Of a stretch of 64,000 nucleotides of DNA, positions 1-8,870 are shown piece after piece. Below the pieces are notes generated by a model. That model was not told where the DNA came from, made no database searches, and saw only the letters and a list, made by a program, of their open reading frames with translations. Numbering within the stretch: position 1 is the first letter of the stretch; each line of letters begins with the position of its first letter. This DNA comes from JAFGIG01 sp964397545 (GTDB taxonomy: Bacteria; SDB-A), in NCBI GenBank assembly GCA_964397545.1, contig CAYNIW010000008.1, positions 1 to 64,000 on the forward strand, given 5' to 3'. The position numbers were made by a program, and so were the translations under genes.

Positions 1-10
1 TCGAGGGTGA

Positions 11-1675
11 TCAGGCTTTCCGGCTTCTCACTTTTTCTTTTATTCTCTGAATATGCCCTCTTCCCATCCCCTTCACCTCGCATCCGAGCTCAAAAAGTTT
101 TTCAATAGTCTCATCGCTGAGAATGCCGAAACAGTCAATAACAGCCACGGGATTTTTCGCCATGGACACAATCTCCTGCGCGGAGAGTTTGAGATACGGC
201 TCATGAGGAACCGCGAGGACTACAGCGTCAGCTCCGTTTAAGGATACATTCAACTGTTTTTCCACAACTGTGTTTTTCAACTCCTCCTGATTCCTGAAAA
301 ACCATTTTCTCGAACTCTCAGGAGAAGGATATTCGTCCTGTTCTTCCAGTTCATACCAGTGTTCGACATACGGGTCGTGGACTCTGACTTCCGCCCCCAT
401 TTCTGCAAGTTTTCTCGCTATGAGTTCACTGCCGCTGTATCTCGTATCTCCTACGTCCTGCCTGTAACTCGCTCCGCATATCACCACGGTGGAACCTGCT
501 ATGTATTTCCCCATGTTTCTAAGGGCATCTCTCGCAAGCTGTGCGGCGTGCAGTCCCCTCGTGTCGTTGATATCTATTGAAGCCGGAGTGATTCTGAACA
601 GATCGTCTCCGTCGTCGAACCCGAGAATATGCCTGTATGCCCAGTATCCGAGACCGCCGTCTTTCGGCAGGCAGTATCCGCCTATTCCCGGGCCGGGGAA
701 TATTATATTGCTGTGAGTTGGTCTGACTTTTATCGCTTTTATAACTTTAACTAAGTCAACTCCGTTTCTCTCTGCGAACACGCTCCATTCGTTTATAAAA
801 GCGAGGATCGCCGCCCTGTATGAATTTTCGACAATCTTCGTCGTCTCAGACTCTATCGGCCTGTCCATGACGGTCAGGGGAAAGCTTTTAGTGTTTAGGA
901 CCTCGTTCAGGAATTTAACCACCCTCTCTTGCGCCTCTTCGTCACATCCTGCGCAGACCCTCCAGAAATCTCTTATGCTCCTGACGTATTCCCTGCCCGG
1001 CATGACCCTCTCGAAACTGTGCGCCAGCAAAGGTTTTTCCTTTATTCCCCTCTTGAGAAAAGCTTTTTTGAGTATGGGATAGGCGACGAATTCAGTTGTC
1101 CCGGGCGCGACTGTAGTTTCTATGAGGACAAGGCATTTTTCATTTATTTTTTCGCCGATAATTTTTATCGTCTCCTCCAGAGCCCTCATATCGGTATCTC
1201 CGGTCTTCATGTCTCCAAGATCTCTTTTAATAAAATCGCATTGGACATCCACTATTACGCAGTCTGCAAGACTGAGGCAGTCATTGTTGTAAGTCGCGAC
1301 GAGATTTTTCTGTTCGAGCACGCATCTTTTTATCAGTTCATCAACTTCAGGGTCTTCGGCTTTTACAGGAGACTCGCCTCTGTTCAAAAGGTGTATCTTC
1401 CAGAAACTCCTTTCGCTTGGTCTTTGGCACCCTATGACTAACTTGCCGGGTTTGCCGTTTTTATCTTTTGAATCGGCGACAATCGCAGCCATTACAGCGC
1501 CGACGAATCCGATTCCCATGACGACGACCACTTCCATTCCTTTGTTCTTTGCCGCGGCGGCGAGATGCTTTATTTTATCGAATTCCTTGGGATAATCCTT
1601 TTTTTCAGGAAGAGTGAATTTTTCCCCCTGCGGGCTGATTGAATATTTTACTTCGCCGTCCACTCGTGTGTTCAT
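11..1675 (-). CDS. UDP-glucose/GDP-mannose dehydrogenase family nucleotide-sugar dehydrogenase
   Basis: NAD-dependent oxidation of a UDP-sugar to the uronic acid, feeding polysaccharide or glycan synthesis. The N-terminal Rossmann motif GIGFVG lies at residues 54-59, a conserved Lys/Asn pair (K280, N284) in the central helix, and the catalytic cysteine is C335 in the motif GGYCLPKDGG. At 554 residues it is longer than the usual 420-450 because of a 45-residue N-terminal extension and an extended C-terminal UDP-binding domain. The ATG at 1675 is preceded by GGAGG. The substrate cannot be told from sequence; the MPGREYV stretch recalls WecC/WbpA-type enzymes. It is the last visible gene of the minus-strand group. 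Confidence 0.9.
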   Translation of the reverse strand: MNTRVDGEVKYSISPQGEKFTLPEKKDYPKEFDKIKHLAAAAKNKGMEVVVVMGIGFVGAVMAAIVADSKDKNGKPGKLVIGCQRPSERSFWKIHLLNRGESPVKAEDPEVDELIKRCVLEQKNLVATYNNDCLSLADCVIVDVQCDFIKRDLGDMKTGDTDMRALEETIKIIGEKINEKCLVLIETTVAPGTTEFVAYPILKKAFLKRGIKEKPLLAHSFERVMPGREYVRSIRDFWRVCAGCDEEAQERVVKFLNEVLNTKSFPLTVMDRPIESETTKIVENSYRAAILAFINEWSVFAERNGVDLVKVIKAIKVRPTHSNIIFPGPGIGGYCLPKDGGLGYWAYRHILGFDDGDDLFRITPASIDINDTRGLHAAQLARDALRNMGKYIAGSTVVICGASYRQDVGDTRYSGSELIARKLAEMGAEVRVHDPYVEHWYELEEQDEYPSPESSRKWFFRNQEELKNTVVEKQLNVSLNGADAVVLAVPHEPYLKLSAQEIVSMAKNPVAVIDCFGILSDETIEKLFELGCEVKGMGRGHIQRIKEKVRSRKA

Positions 1676-1717
1676 TTTGCCTCCGACCTATTTTTTCTGG
1701 TGTTATAAAGGGCGATA

Positions 1718-2128
1718 TCAGTTCTTCTGCGAAAAGAGCTCTTTGACCGGTTGTTTCGTCAGTATAATTATAGTGAAAACGCCGAGGACGGTTCCGTAAG
1801 GGACCATCAGGCAAAGAATACAGGCCATCGCCATGCAGAATGTGTATCTCTTAGCGTTCCTCAGATTTTTGCCGCTCATGAAAATAAGAAAAGCGATAGT
1901 CATTCCGATGAGAAAGATCAAACTTCCAATAATTATGAAAAGTAATCCGACTATCTCCGGCGGTGGAGCGTCCGGTTTAGTTTCAAATGCGCCATTTTTC
2001 GATGCGATGACAAAAATTATTCCCATTGTGACGTGGATGAGAGGAAAGCACGAAACCAAAGCGGTGAAACCGCTCATGATGAAGTGAAACAGAGAGAGTG
2101 TCTTGAGATTGTTGAGTTCTTCCTGCAC
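1718..2128 (-). CDS. Small membrane protein with four predicted helices
   Basis: 136 residues, not assigned to a family. Four hydrophobic stretches are visible, roughly at residues 13-40, 58-85, 92-108 and 110-123. A proline-rich segment (DAPPPEI) sits between the first two. The last helix contains the PYGTVLGVFTIIIL pattern seen in many small uncharacterised inner-membrane proteins. It starts with GTG at 2128, preceded by AGGAGG. It lies 12 bases downstream of the 101-residue gene and is probably co-transcribed with it. Coding status is well supported by the ribosome site and the hydrophobic pattern; the function is unknown. Confidence 0.75.
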   Translation of the reverse strand: MQEELNNLKTLSLFHFIMSGFTALVSCFPLIHVTMGIIFVIASKNGAFETKPDAPPPEIVGLLFIIIGSLIFLIGMTIAFLIFMSGKNLRNAKRYTFCMAMACILCLMVPYGTVLGVFTIIILTKQPVKELFSQKN

Positions 2129-2139
2129 TTTTTCCTCCT

Positions 2140-2445
2140 TTAAGAGAAAACTCTGTTCATCATGACCTTGAGCAAGCCGATATTGGCATTTTCATCTGCA
2201 GTTACGGCTCCCGTATTCCCAGAGTTTTTGACGACTATAATCACATTGTTTCCAGAAGAAAAGGAAAAATAATGAACGGGCTGTTCTCTTTCACTTTCAA
2301 TGAAAGGTATTGTCTCGAGCAGAATTCTTTTCAGGGTTTCTTCCTTTTCAAGCTCCTGTTCCATTTCTTCGGGCTTGATTTCAGCGGGAAAATAAAAGAA
2401 TTTTTTTACCCCCGGCATCTGTCTCACTGTTTCTTTGGCGTTCAT
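2140..2445 (-). CDS. Small protein with a possible roadblock/LC7-like C-terminus
   Basis: 101 residues. The N-terminal half is acidic and helical. The C-terminal half alternates short strands and ends in an ANIGLLKVMMNRV pattern, which resembles the end of roadblock/LC7 (MglB-type) domains, where a conserved N-x-G-x-h motif precedes the last helix. The domain would be incomplete, so this is only a resemblance by eye. Its ATG overlaps the TGA of the upstream gene (ATGA), so the two are translationally coupled. No catalytic motif is visible. Alternative: an unrelated small alpha/beta protein. Confidence 0.7.
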   Translation of the reverse strand: MNAKETVRQMPGVKKFFYFPAEIKPEEMEQELEKEETLKRILLETIPFIESEREQPVHYFSFSSGNNVIIVVKNSGNTGAVTADENANIGLLKVMMNRVFS

Positions 2446-3155
2446 AAATTTTCCCTTACGGCGCTGATTATTTTTCCTATTTCAATTTTGGCTACTCCAG
2501 TTTTTTTTCTGTCGCAGACCAAAGACACCGAAAAACCTTCTTCGACATGTCCTGTAAACGATTCCTCTTCGAACTCGGCGTTCCAGGATATTTCCTTCCC
2601 GACAGCAGGCTCAAGATTTTCCAGAACTATTCTCACCGAGTTGGCGAAATTTTTATCTCCCGTCTCGTAAAACTTCTGACCTTTCTCAATCAGAACATAG
2701 AGAGCTATTTTCCTGTCAAAAACCGATTTGACTACGGTTTCACATCCGGAGGAATCTATATCCGCTCTCTCTTTGCCGGCTTTAAGAGTCCTTACGAGGA
2801 CGTCAATTCCCTCTTTTGTTTTACTGTCTCCGCTGGTTAAAGAAGTTTTTTCAAAAATTTCCAATTCTTCGAGTTTTATGCTCTCAGGTTCTTCCGTTTT
2901 AACATCTTCTTTCTGAGCGGTAAAATCAGTTTCGAAATCTTTGAGTATTTCATCGAGATTTTCTTCCTTCGATTCTTTTTCAAATTCAAGAACAGGCTTG
3001 AGTTCTTCGTTGTCTGAAAATTTCTCCAAAAATTCGGGGGGAGGTGGAGGAAGAGGCAGGTCTTTCCTTTTTTTAGAATCCGCGCCTTGCCTCATTTTTT
3101 TCATATCTTTGTCTTCTTCCAATACTTCCGCCTTTCTCAAAAAGTGAGAAATCAA
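2442..3155 (-). CDS. Downstream part of a frameshifted TPR/acidic-linker protein
   Basis: 237 residues in this frame if read from a TTG at 3155, but that start lacks a well-spaced ribosome site. The frame stays open upstream to the A10 run at 3287-3296 and encodes 44 further residues that continue a TPR-like helix begun in the other frame, so the gene very likely begins at 3394. Visible parts: a LPLPPPPP proline stretch near residue 33, a long acidic low-complexity linker (about 40-110) and a C-terminal alpha/beta domain (about 115-237). No known family was recognised. If joined at the A run the protein would have about 317 residues. Confidence 0.7.
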   Translation of the reverse strand: MISHFLRKAEVLEEDKDMKKMRQGADSKKRKDLPLPPPPPEFLEKFSDNEELKPVLEFEKESKEENLDEILKDFETDFTAQKEDVKTEEPESIKLEELEIFEKTSLTSGDSKTKEGIDVLVRTLKAGKERADIDSSGCETVVKSVFDRKIALYVLIEKGQKFYETGDKNFANSVRIVLENLEPAVGKEISWNAEFEEESFTGHVEEGFSVSLVCDRKKTGVAKIEIGKIISAVRENL

Positions 3156-3394
3156 ATCCTCAGGGGCTGAATTCCTGACGAATAGTTTGTCTTCCGGCAG
3201 TCCATAAACTCTGATTTGAGAAAAAGATGGCGAATCCGGGTTGAGGAGTAATGATTTGTAAAAAGCGATTTTGGCGAGCTGGATTCTTTTTTTTTTACAA
3301 GGTATTCACCTAAACTGTGCCATGCCGAAGAATCATAGGGGTCGGCTATCATCGAATTCAGAAATTTAGCTAACTCTTCATTTTTTAAATTCAT
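3152..3394 (-). CDS. Upstream part of the frameshifted TPR protein
   Basis: The frame starts at ATG 3394, with AAGG seven bases upstream. It encodes a TPR-like helix (AWHSLGEYLVKKK) up to the A10 run at 3287-3296. Beyond that run the frame becomes serine- and arginine-rich nonsense and stops at 3152. The -1 frame instead reads RIQLAKIAFYKSLLLNPDSP, a good second TPR helix, and continues into the gene ending at 2442. The two open frames are therefore one gene. Either the assembly has the wrong number of As (10, where 8 or 11 is needed), or the gene uses slippage or -1 frameshifting on A-AAA-AAA. Confidence 0.65.
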   Translation of the reverse strand: MNLKNEELAKFLNSMIADPYDSSAWHSLGEYLVKKKESSSPKSLFTNHYSSTRIRHLFLKSEFMDCRKTNYSSGIQPLRI

Positions 3395-3455
3395 TTTCAA
3401 GCCTTTGAGTTATTTATACCACATAGTTGTTTACATTTACAAGGTCGGACGGCAA

Positions 3456-6400
3456 TTATTTAGATTTTTCTTCCCAAAATATCTCAGCCCATCTGCCCAG
3501 GCTGTCAACGTCCTTGTGTTCCTTTTTCTTCCCATCGCATGGGGCAAAGGCTTTGAGAGGAAATATGAACCCGGTTTCTGACAAGGCTTCTTTTATGTCT
3601 TTCTTATGTCCTGTAGCGCTTTTGGGGGAAAACTTCGCGAGGGCTTCTACGGTCAGGTCTTTTTCCCCCGAGAGCGTATCCGCGCCGCACATTTCAAGGA
3701 GGGATGTCAGGAAATATTTACTGTCCATTCCTTCCATCGGAGACAATATCCTGTCTGAAGTGAAAACTTCTCCGGCGGCGTTTATAAAAGATGAAACCGA
3801 CTCAAAATGAGCCGCTGACGGTAAAAAGACGTCTGCTCTCTTTGCTGTTTCGGTGAGGGTGAAATCAGATACGACGATAAACTCGTTCTTTTCAAAAAAC
3901 TTTTTCATGTTTTCGCATGATAACGGATCTTCCCTGAAAATCAGCGATCTTCTAATCTCTCCTTTTTCCAGTGCGTCTTTTACCTCTTTTGCCGGCTGTC
4001 TGTTCTTTTCAGAAAGCCTGTAAGCGGTGCTGTTTGAATGATCTCCGAGTAGCAGCAATCCGCTTCCCCTTCCGAAGAGCTTTCCCGTCAAAAGCAGATA
4101 AGAACAGACAAGCCTTAATGTGCTTGAATTCGAATACGAGTCAGCATTCATGACAAAGACCGTCTTTTTGTCGGGGTCGGAGAGGGCGTCAACTAATTTT
4201 CTAATTTTTCTCCTTTTTGTTCCCGTGGCTTCTTCGACATTTCTCAGATTCCATTTTTTCAGCGATTCCTCGAACGCACTGAAATCAGAGGTCAGGTTTT
4301 CAACAATCTCCCATTTGAAAGCCCCTTTTGACAAAAGCGAGTTCAAAAGAGCTGCGAAAACATATCCGTCATCTTTACCTTCCGAAAAAAGAGATACATC
4401 AGCTTTTTTACAGAGTGTTCCTCTTTCGTCAGGATCAAAAAGAAAAAGCGAAGCGCCTTCGGATTCCCTTTTGTTTATTCTCATTGCCGCGACAGGATTT
4501 TCTTTTTCCGTGTCTCCGAAAGCGACTATGATGTCTGCCCTGTCAAGATCCCTGAAATCTGCGGAAGAGTTTCTATAGTTTTCCGGCAAATCTCCGAGCA
4601 GTTCGCTTCCTGCCGAATAAACTGCCGAAAGACTCGCGCAGATTGAGTCCTTGAAAGTTTCGGATATTTTTTCTATGATCAGCATCTCTTCTATGCTCGC
4701 TTTTTGCGAGTAAAACACGGCTGTTCTACCCTCTGTTTTTGAGTTCAATCCGGAAAACGCCGTGCCAAGAGCCGTCTGCCAGTCTGTTTGGATCAGTTCG
4801 CCGTTTTTCCTCACCATCGGTTTTAACACTCTCGTCGGATGTTTAACGTATTCATGAGCAAACCTGCCCCTGAAGCAAAGAAGCCCTTTTCCGGGTCCGT
4901 CTATTCCACCGTTTCTGTCCGAGCCTATCTTCCAAGAGCCGCCGGGATGCTTTTCAACAAAGAGGTGGCATCCGACGGAGCAAAAAGAACAAACGGATTT
5001 AGTTTTTCCAATTACCCTCGGGATCGGTTTTCCCGCAGGAAAAACATTGGCGATTGCTCCCGTCGGGCAAACGTCTATACAGTTACCGCAGTCTATGCAG
5101 TCCGTATCTTTTAATCCATTTCCGGGTATGGGGCAGACCTGCGTTCCGAAACCTCTGTCAATGAAGCCGTAGACCGCTCTGCCTACGATTTCATCGCATG
5201 TCCTAACGCATCTTCCGCAGAGAATGCATTTATTCTGATCGAGAACTATGAAAGGATGCCTTCTATCTATAGGTGTTATTCTCGTCTCTCCGAGAAATCT
5301 GCTCTGGTCGGCGTCGTATTCTGTGGCGTAATCACGGAGATAGCAGGAATCCTGAACCACGCATCCGCATTCAAGACACCTTGAAGTTTCCTTGGGAACG
5401 TCCTCTTCAAGAATCCCTTTTTCGACCTCTCTTTCGTCTTTAATTCTCTCCCGTGGGTCCTCTTCCGTCATTTTGCTCCTTTTGTGAGGAGAGATATCCG
5501 TGTAATAACCTTCCGGAGCGTTGCCGAAAATATCTCTTTTCGATATGAATTTTGTCTTATCGCCCTGGACTTTTCCCTTGGTGAGAAATTCATCTATTGA
5601 TTTAGCGGCTTTTTGTCCCTGCGCAATTGCGTCTATGACCACAGAAGGGCCCAGAACTGCGTCGCCGCCGGCGTATAAAGCCGGCTCTCCCGCGCACAGA
5701 GTGCCGGCGTCAACTGCTATCGTGTTCCATTTTGTCTTCTCGAGCCCGATTCCGGATAAATCCGGTTTTTGACCGATAGCTGAAATCAGATAATCACAGG
5801 GTATCTCAAACTCGCTGTCCTTTACCGGAACCGGTCTCCGCCTTCCGGAAGAGTCGGGAGCCCCCAACTCCATACTCTGGCATTTTAAGCTTTTAAGAAC
5901 TCCGTCTTTCCCCTTAACAAAACCAATCGGAGCCGTCAGGAACAACAGTTCAACGCCTTCCTCTTCGGCGCCGTGAATTTCAAGCGGATCAGCGGGCATC
6001 TCATTTCTCGTCCGCCTGTAGAGAAGGGTTACCTTCTTTACTCCTTTTTCTCTCACCGCGGTTCTCGCGGCATCTATGGCCGTGTTGCCGCCGCCTACGA
6101 CAATCACTTTTCCCTTCAACCCGCTCTCTCCTTTTATCTGATGTTCTCGCAGGTAGTCTATTCCGGGAATTACGCCTTCTATCTCGTTTTCGCCCTCTAT
6201 TCCCATGTTCTGGCTCGACCACGCCCCGACGCCGAAAAACACAGCTGAAAAGCCTTCCTCTTCGAGACTTTCCTTAGTAATGTCTTTTCCGTAACGGACT
6301 CCGGTTTTCGCCTTGACCCCGAGATCGAGGATAAACCCTATTTCCTGATCGAGAACTTTTTTTGGAAGCCTGTATTCCGGTATTCCGTATCTGAGCATAC

Positions 6401-7088
6401 CGCCGAGTTTTTCCATCATCTCGAAGATGGTCACTTCGTATCCTTCCTTTGCCAGATAATACGATGCGGTCAGACCCGCCGGTCCGCCGCCTATCACGGC
6501 AACTTTCTTTCCTTTTTTTGATTTTGTATTTTCTTTTTCGTGGTGTTCTCTTTCGTAGTCTGAAGCATATCTTTTAAGATAATTTATGCCTACGGGTTCA
6601 CCGTCCGCTTCTTTCCGCCTGCAGTTCAGTTCGCATTTTCTGACGCAAATTCTCCCGCAGACAACCGGAAGCGGATTCTTTTCTCTTATTACTTTTACGG
6701 CTTCAGAATATTCACCGGCAGATATCAGGGCGATATATGTCTGAACATCAACGTTAGCGGGGCACCCTTCCACGCAGGGAGCCACGCAGTCTGCGTAGTG
6801 ATTTGACAGAAGAAGTTCGAGAGCCATCTTTCGGGTCTGAAATATTCTTTCGTTGCAGGTGCTGACCACCATGCCTTCAGCGACGGGAGTCGAACACGAC
6901 GGAACAAGCTTGTTCATTCCCTGAACTTCCACAACACAGAGAAAGCAGGATCCGTATGGAGGAAGCTCCGGGTCGTGGCAAAGAGTAGGTATCTCGGCTA
7001 TTTTATATTTTCTTACGACTTCAAGAATAGTGCTGCCCGGCAGGGCTTTTACCTGTTTTCCGTCTATAGTTAAACTGACTGTTGCCAT
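3456..7088 (-). CDS. GltD/NuoG-like iron-sulfur flavoprotein, large subunit of an NAD(P)-linked complex
   Basis: 1210 residues. In order: a [2Fe-2S] plant-ferredoxin domain (C37, C48, C51, C65); a GltD-type iron-sulfur segment (C101, C105, C109, then C144-C156); a FAD/NAD(P) glutamate-synthase-small-subunit module (GGGPAG near 200, second GGGNTA near 332, AGGDAV near 453); two [4Fe-4S] motifs (C611/614/617/621 and C654/657/660/664); and a molybdopterin-oxidoreductase-like region with its own [4Fe-4S] motif (C690, C693, C697). The last region shows no Cys/Sec-Arg-His active site and lacks the C-terminal dinucleotide-binding domain, so it looks NuoG-like and structural. It follows NuoF- and NuoE-like genes. 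A bifurcating transhydrogenase or NADP-linked complex is inferred. Confidence 0.85.
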   Translation of the reverse strand: MATVSLTIDGKQVKALPGSTILEVVRKYKIAEIPTLCHDPELPPYGSCFLCVVEVQGMNKLVPSCSTPVAEGMVVSTCNERIFQTRKMALELLLSNHYADCVAPCVEGCPANVDVQTYIALISAGEYSEAVKVIREKNPLPVVCGRICVRKCELNCRRKEADGEPVGINYLKRYASDYEREHHEKENTKSKKGKKVAVIGGGPAGLTASYYLAKEGYEVTIFEMMEKLGGMLRYGIPEYRLPKKVLDQEIGFILDLGVKAKTGVRYGKDITKESLEEEGFSAVFFGVGAWSSQNMGIEGENEIEGVIPGIDYLREHQIKGESGLKGKVIVVGGGNTAIDAARTAVREKGVKKVTLLYRRTRNEMPADPLEIHGAEEEGVELLFLTAPIGFVKGKDGVLKSLKCQSMELGAPDSSGRRRPVPVKDSEFEIPCDYLISAIGQKPDLSGIGLEKTKWNTIAVDAGTLCAGEPALYAGGDAVLGPSVVIDAIAQGQKAAKSIDEFLTKGKVQGDKTKFISKRDIFGNAPEGYYTDISPHKRSKMTEEDPRERIKDEREVEKGILEEDVPKETSRCLECGCVVQDSCYLRDYATEYDADQSRFLGETRITPIDRRHPFIVLDQNKCILCGRCVRTCDEIVGRAVYGFIDRGFGTQVCPIPGNGLKDTDCIDCGNCIDVCPTGAIANVFPAGKPIPRVIGKTKSVCSFCSVGCHLFVEKHPGGSWKIGSDRNGGIDGPGKGLLCFRGRFAHEYVKHPTRVLKPMVRKNGELIQTDWQTALGTAFSGLNSKTEGRTAVFYSQKASIEEMLIIEKISETFKDSICASLSAVYSAGSELLGDLPENYRNSSADFRDLDRADIIVAFGDTEKENPVAAMRINKRESEGASLFLFDPDERGTLCKKADVSLFSEGKDDGYVFAALLNSLLSKGAFKWEIVENLTSDFSAFEESLKKWNLRNVEEATGTKRRKIRKLVDALSDPDKKTVFVMNADSYSNSSTLRLVCSYLLLTGKLFGRGSGLLLLGDHSNSTAYRLSEKNRQPAKEVKDALEKGEIRRSLIFREDPLSCENMKKFFEKNEFIVVSDFTLTETAKRADVFLPSAAHFESVSSFINAAGEVFTSDRILSPMEGMDSKYFLTSLLEMCGADTLSGEKDLTVEALAKFSPKSATGHKKDIKEALSETGFIFPLKAFAPCDGKKKEHKDVDSLGRWAEIFWEEKSK

Positions 7089-7097
7089 CTATATCTC

Positions 7098-8870
7098 CTA
7101 TTCCTTGTAAACAGCTTCTTTCGGGCATACTTCCATGCATTTCCCGCAGGAAATGCATTTATTCGAGTCTATATAGTGAACTTTTTTCGGCGCACCGGAT
7201 ATGGCTTCGACCGGACACTTTTTCGCGCATAGAGTGCAGCCCACACATTTCTCGGGATCGATAACAAATTTAACGAGAGCCGTGCAGACCTTTGCCGGAC
7301 ATTTTTTATCTATTATGTGCGATTCGTATTCTTCGAGAAAATATTTCAATGTCGTCAAGACAGGATTTGGAGCGGTCTGACCCAGACCGCAAAGAGACGC
7401 GGATTTAATTTTCTCCGCGAGTTCGTAAAGCTTCGGTATGTCTTCTTCCCTGCCTTCGCCCCGCGTTATCCTCGTGAGAATTTCGAGCATTTTTTTCGTC
7501 CCTATCCTGCAGAAAGTGCATTTCCCGCAGGATTCTTTCTGAGTGAAACTCAGAAAAAACCTCGCAACGTCAACCATGCAAGTGTCCTCATCCATGACTA
7601 TGAGCCCTCCGGAACCCATGATGGCTCCCGTTTTGGTTATCTCCTCATAGTCTATCGGGATGTCGCACATATGCGCGGGAATACAGCCTCCCGAGGGTCC
7701 TCCCATCTGAACCGCCTTGAGTTTTTTTCCGTTTTTCAAACCACCGGCTATGTCGTGTACCACTTCGTTAATCGTCAGTCCCATTGGGACCTCTATCAAG
7801 CCGCTTCTGTTGATTTTTCCGGCGAGGGCGAAAACCTTGCTTCCCTTGCTTTTCTCCGTTCCGACGGATGCAAATTTTTCCGCTCCGTTAATTATGATCC
7901 ACGGGACATTGGCAAAGGTCTCTACATTGTTGATATTCGTGGGCTTTCCCCACAAACCGCTTACCGCCGGAAACGGCGGCCTGACTCTCGGCATACCCCT
8001 TTTACCCTCTATTGAAGCTATCAGAGCCGTCTCCTCACCGCAGACGAAAGCTCCGGCTCCTTCTTTTATTTTCAAGGAAAACTTAAAGGAACTTTTCAAT
8101 ATACCGTCTCCAAGAAAACTTCTCTCTGTAGCGGAATTTATGGCTATCTTAAGTCTTTCTATTGCTTTAGGGTATTCGGCTCTGACGTATATATAGCCCT
8201 CCTGCGCTCCGACGGCATAGGCGCATATCAGCATTCCTTCTATGACGGAATGAGGGTCGCTTTCCAGGACGCTTCTGTCCATGAAAGCTCCGGGGTCGCC
8301 TTCGTCGGCATTGCAGATAACATATTTTTTGTCTCCGGGGCTCATTTTCGTGAAAAGCCATTTTTTTCCCGTGGGGAATCCTCCTCCTCCTCTTCCCCTC
8401 AAGCCGCTCGCGGTAATTTCTTCAATAACCTCCTCGGGGGTGTAATCGAAAATCACCCTCTCTAACGCTGTATAACCTTCTCTGTCAATGTAATCGTCTA
8501 TGTTTTCAGGATTAATTATTCCGCAATTTCTGAGGACCACACGCATTTGCTTTGAAAAAAGACTTGCGTCTCCCCCGGATTTGAAATCGTAAACAACGAG
8601 ATCGTCTAAATCTTTTTCTTTCAGGACAGCTTCCTCGATTATCCTCCTTGCTTTTTCCGGATCTATCTCGCCGAAAATGGTCTTCGTTCCGTCTTCTTTT
8701 CTCAATTCGACGAGAGGTTCCCTGTAGCACATTCCTATACAACCTGTTTTTTCGAGCTTTACTTTGTCGTGCAGACCGCCTTCGTCAATGAGTCTGGAGA
8801 GTTCATTCCAGACTTTTTCCGCTCCGGCAGAAATTCCGCACGTTCCCATTCCGACAAGAAGAGTTTTCAT
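7098..8870 (-). CDS. NuoF/HydB-like NADH-binding flavoprotein subunit
   Basis: 590 residues from the ATG at 8870, which overlaps the nuoE-like stop (ATGA). The frame is open further upstream, but that stretch is antisense-frame noise inside the NuoE-like gene. Domains: thioredoxin-like [2Fe-2S] (C11, C44, C48), the FMN/NADH glycine-rich motif GRGGGGFPTG at 159-168, NADEGDPGAF near 188-197, a [4Fe-4S] motif SCGKCTFCRIGT near 470, and two C-terminal ferredoxin [4Fe-4S] motifs (last 55 residues). The extra ferredoxin tail is typical of bifurcating hydrogenase, formate dehydrogenase and Stn-type complexes rather than respiratory NuoF. Ten bases separate it from the large subunit. Confidence 0.92.
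   Translation of the reverse strand: MKTLLVGMGTCGISAGAEKVWNELSRLIDEGGLHDKVKLEKTGCIGMCYREPLVELRKEDGTKTIFGEIDPEKARRIIEEAVLKEKDLDDLVVYDFKSGGDASLFSKQMRVVLRNCGIINPENIDDYIDREGYTALERVIFDYTPEEVIEEITASGLRGRGGGGFPTGKKWLFTKMSPGDKKYVICNADEGDPGAFMDRSVLESDPHSVIEGMLICAYAVGAQEGYIYVRAEYPKAIERLKIAINSATERSFLGDGILKSSFKFSLKIKEGAGAFVCGEETALIASIEGKRGMPRVRPPFPAVSGLWGKPTNINNVETFANVPWIIINGAEKFASVGTEKSKGSKVFALAGKINRSGLIEVPMGLTINEVVHDIAGGLKNGKKLKAVQMGGPSGGCIPAHMCDIPIDYEEITKTGAIMGSGGLIVMDEDTCMVDVARFFLSFTQKESCGKCTFCRIGTKKMLEILTRITRGEGREEDIPKLYELAEKIKSASLCGLGQTAPNPVLTTLKYFLEEYESHIIDKKCPAKVCTALVKFVIDPEKCVGCTLCAKKCPVEAISGAPKKVHYIDSNKCISCGKCMEVCPKEAVYKE

Noticed and set aside
3456..7088. Formate dehydrogenase or FeFe-hydrogenase catalytic subunit
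   Set aside because: No Cys/Sec-Arg-His molybdenum motif and no H-cluster motifs are visible; the frame has no in-frame TGA that could encode selenocysteine.
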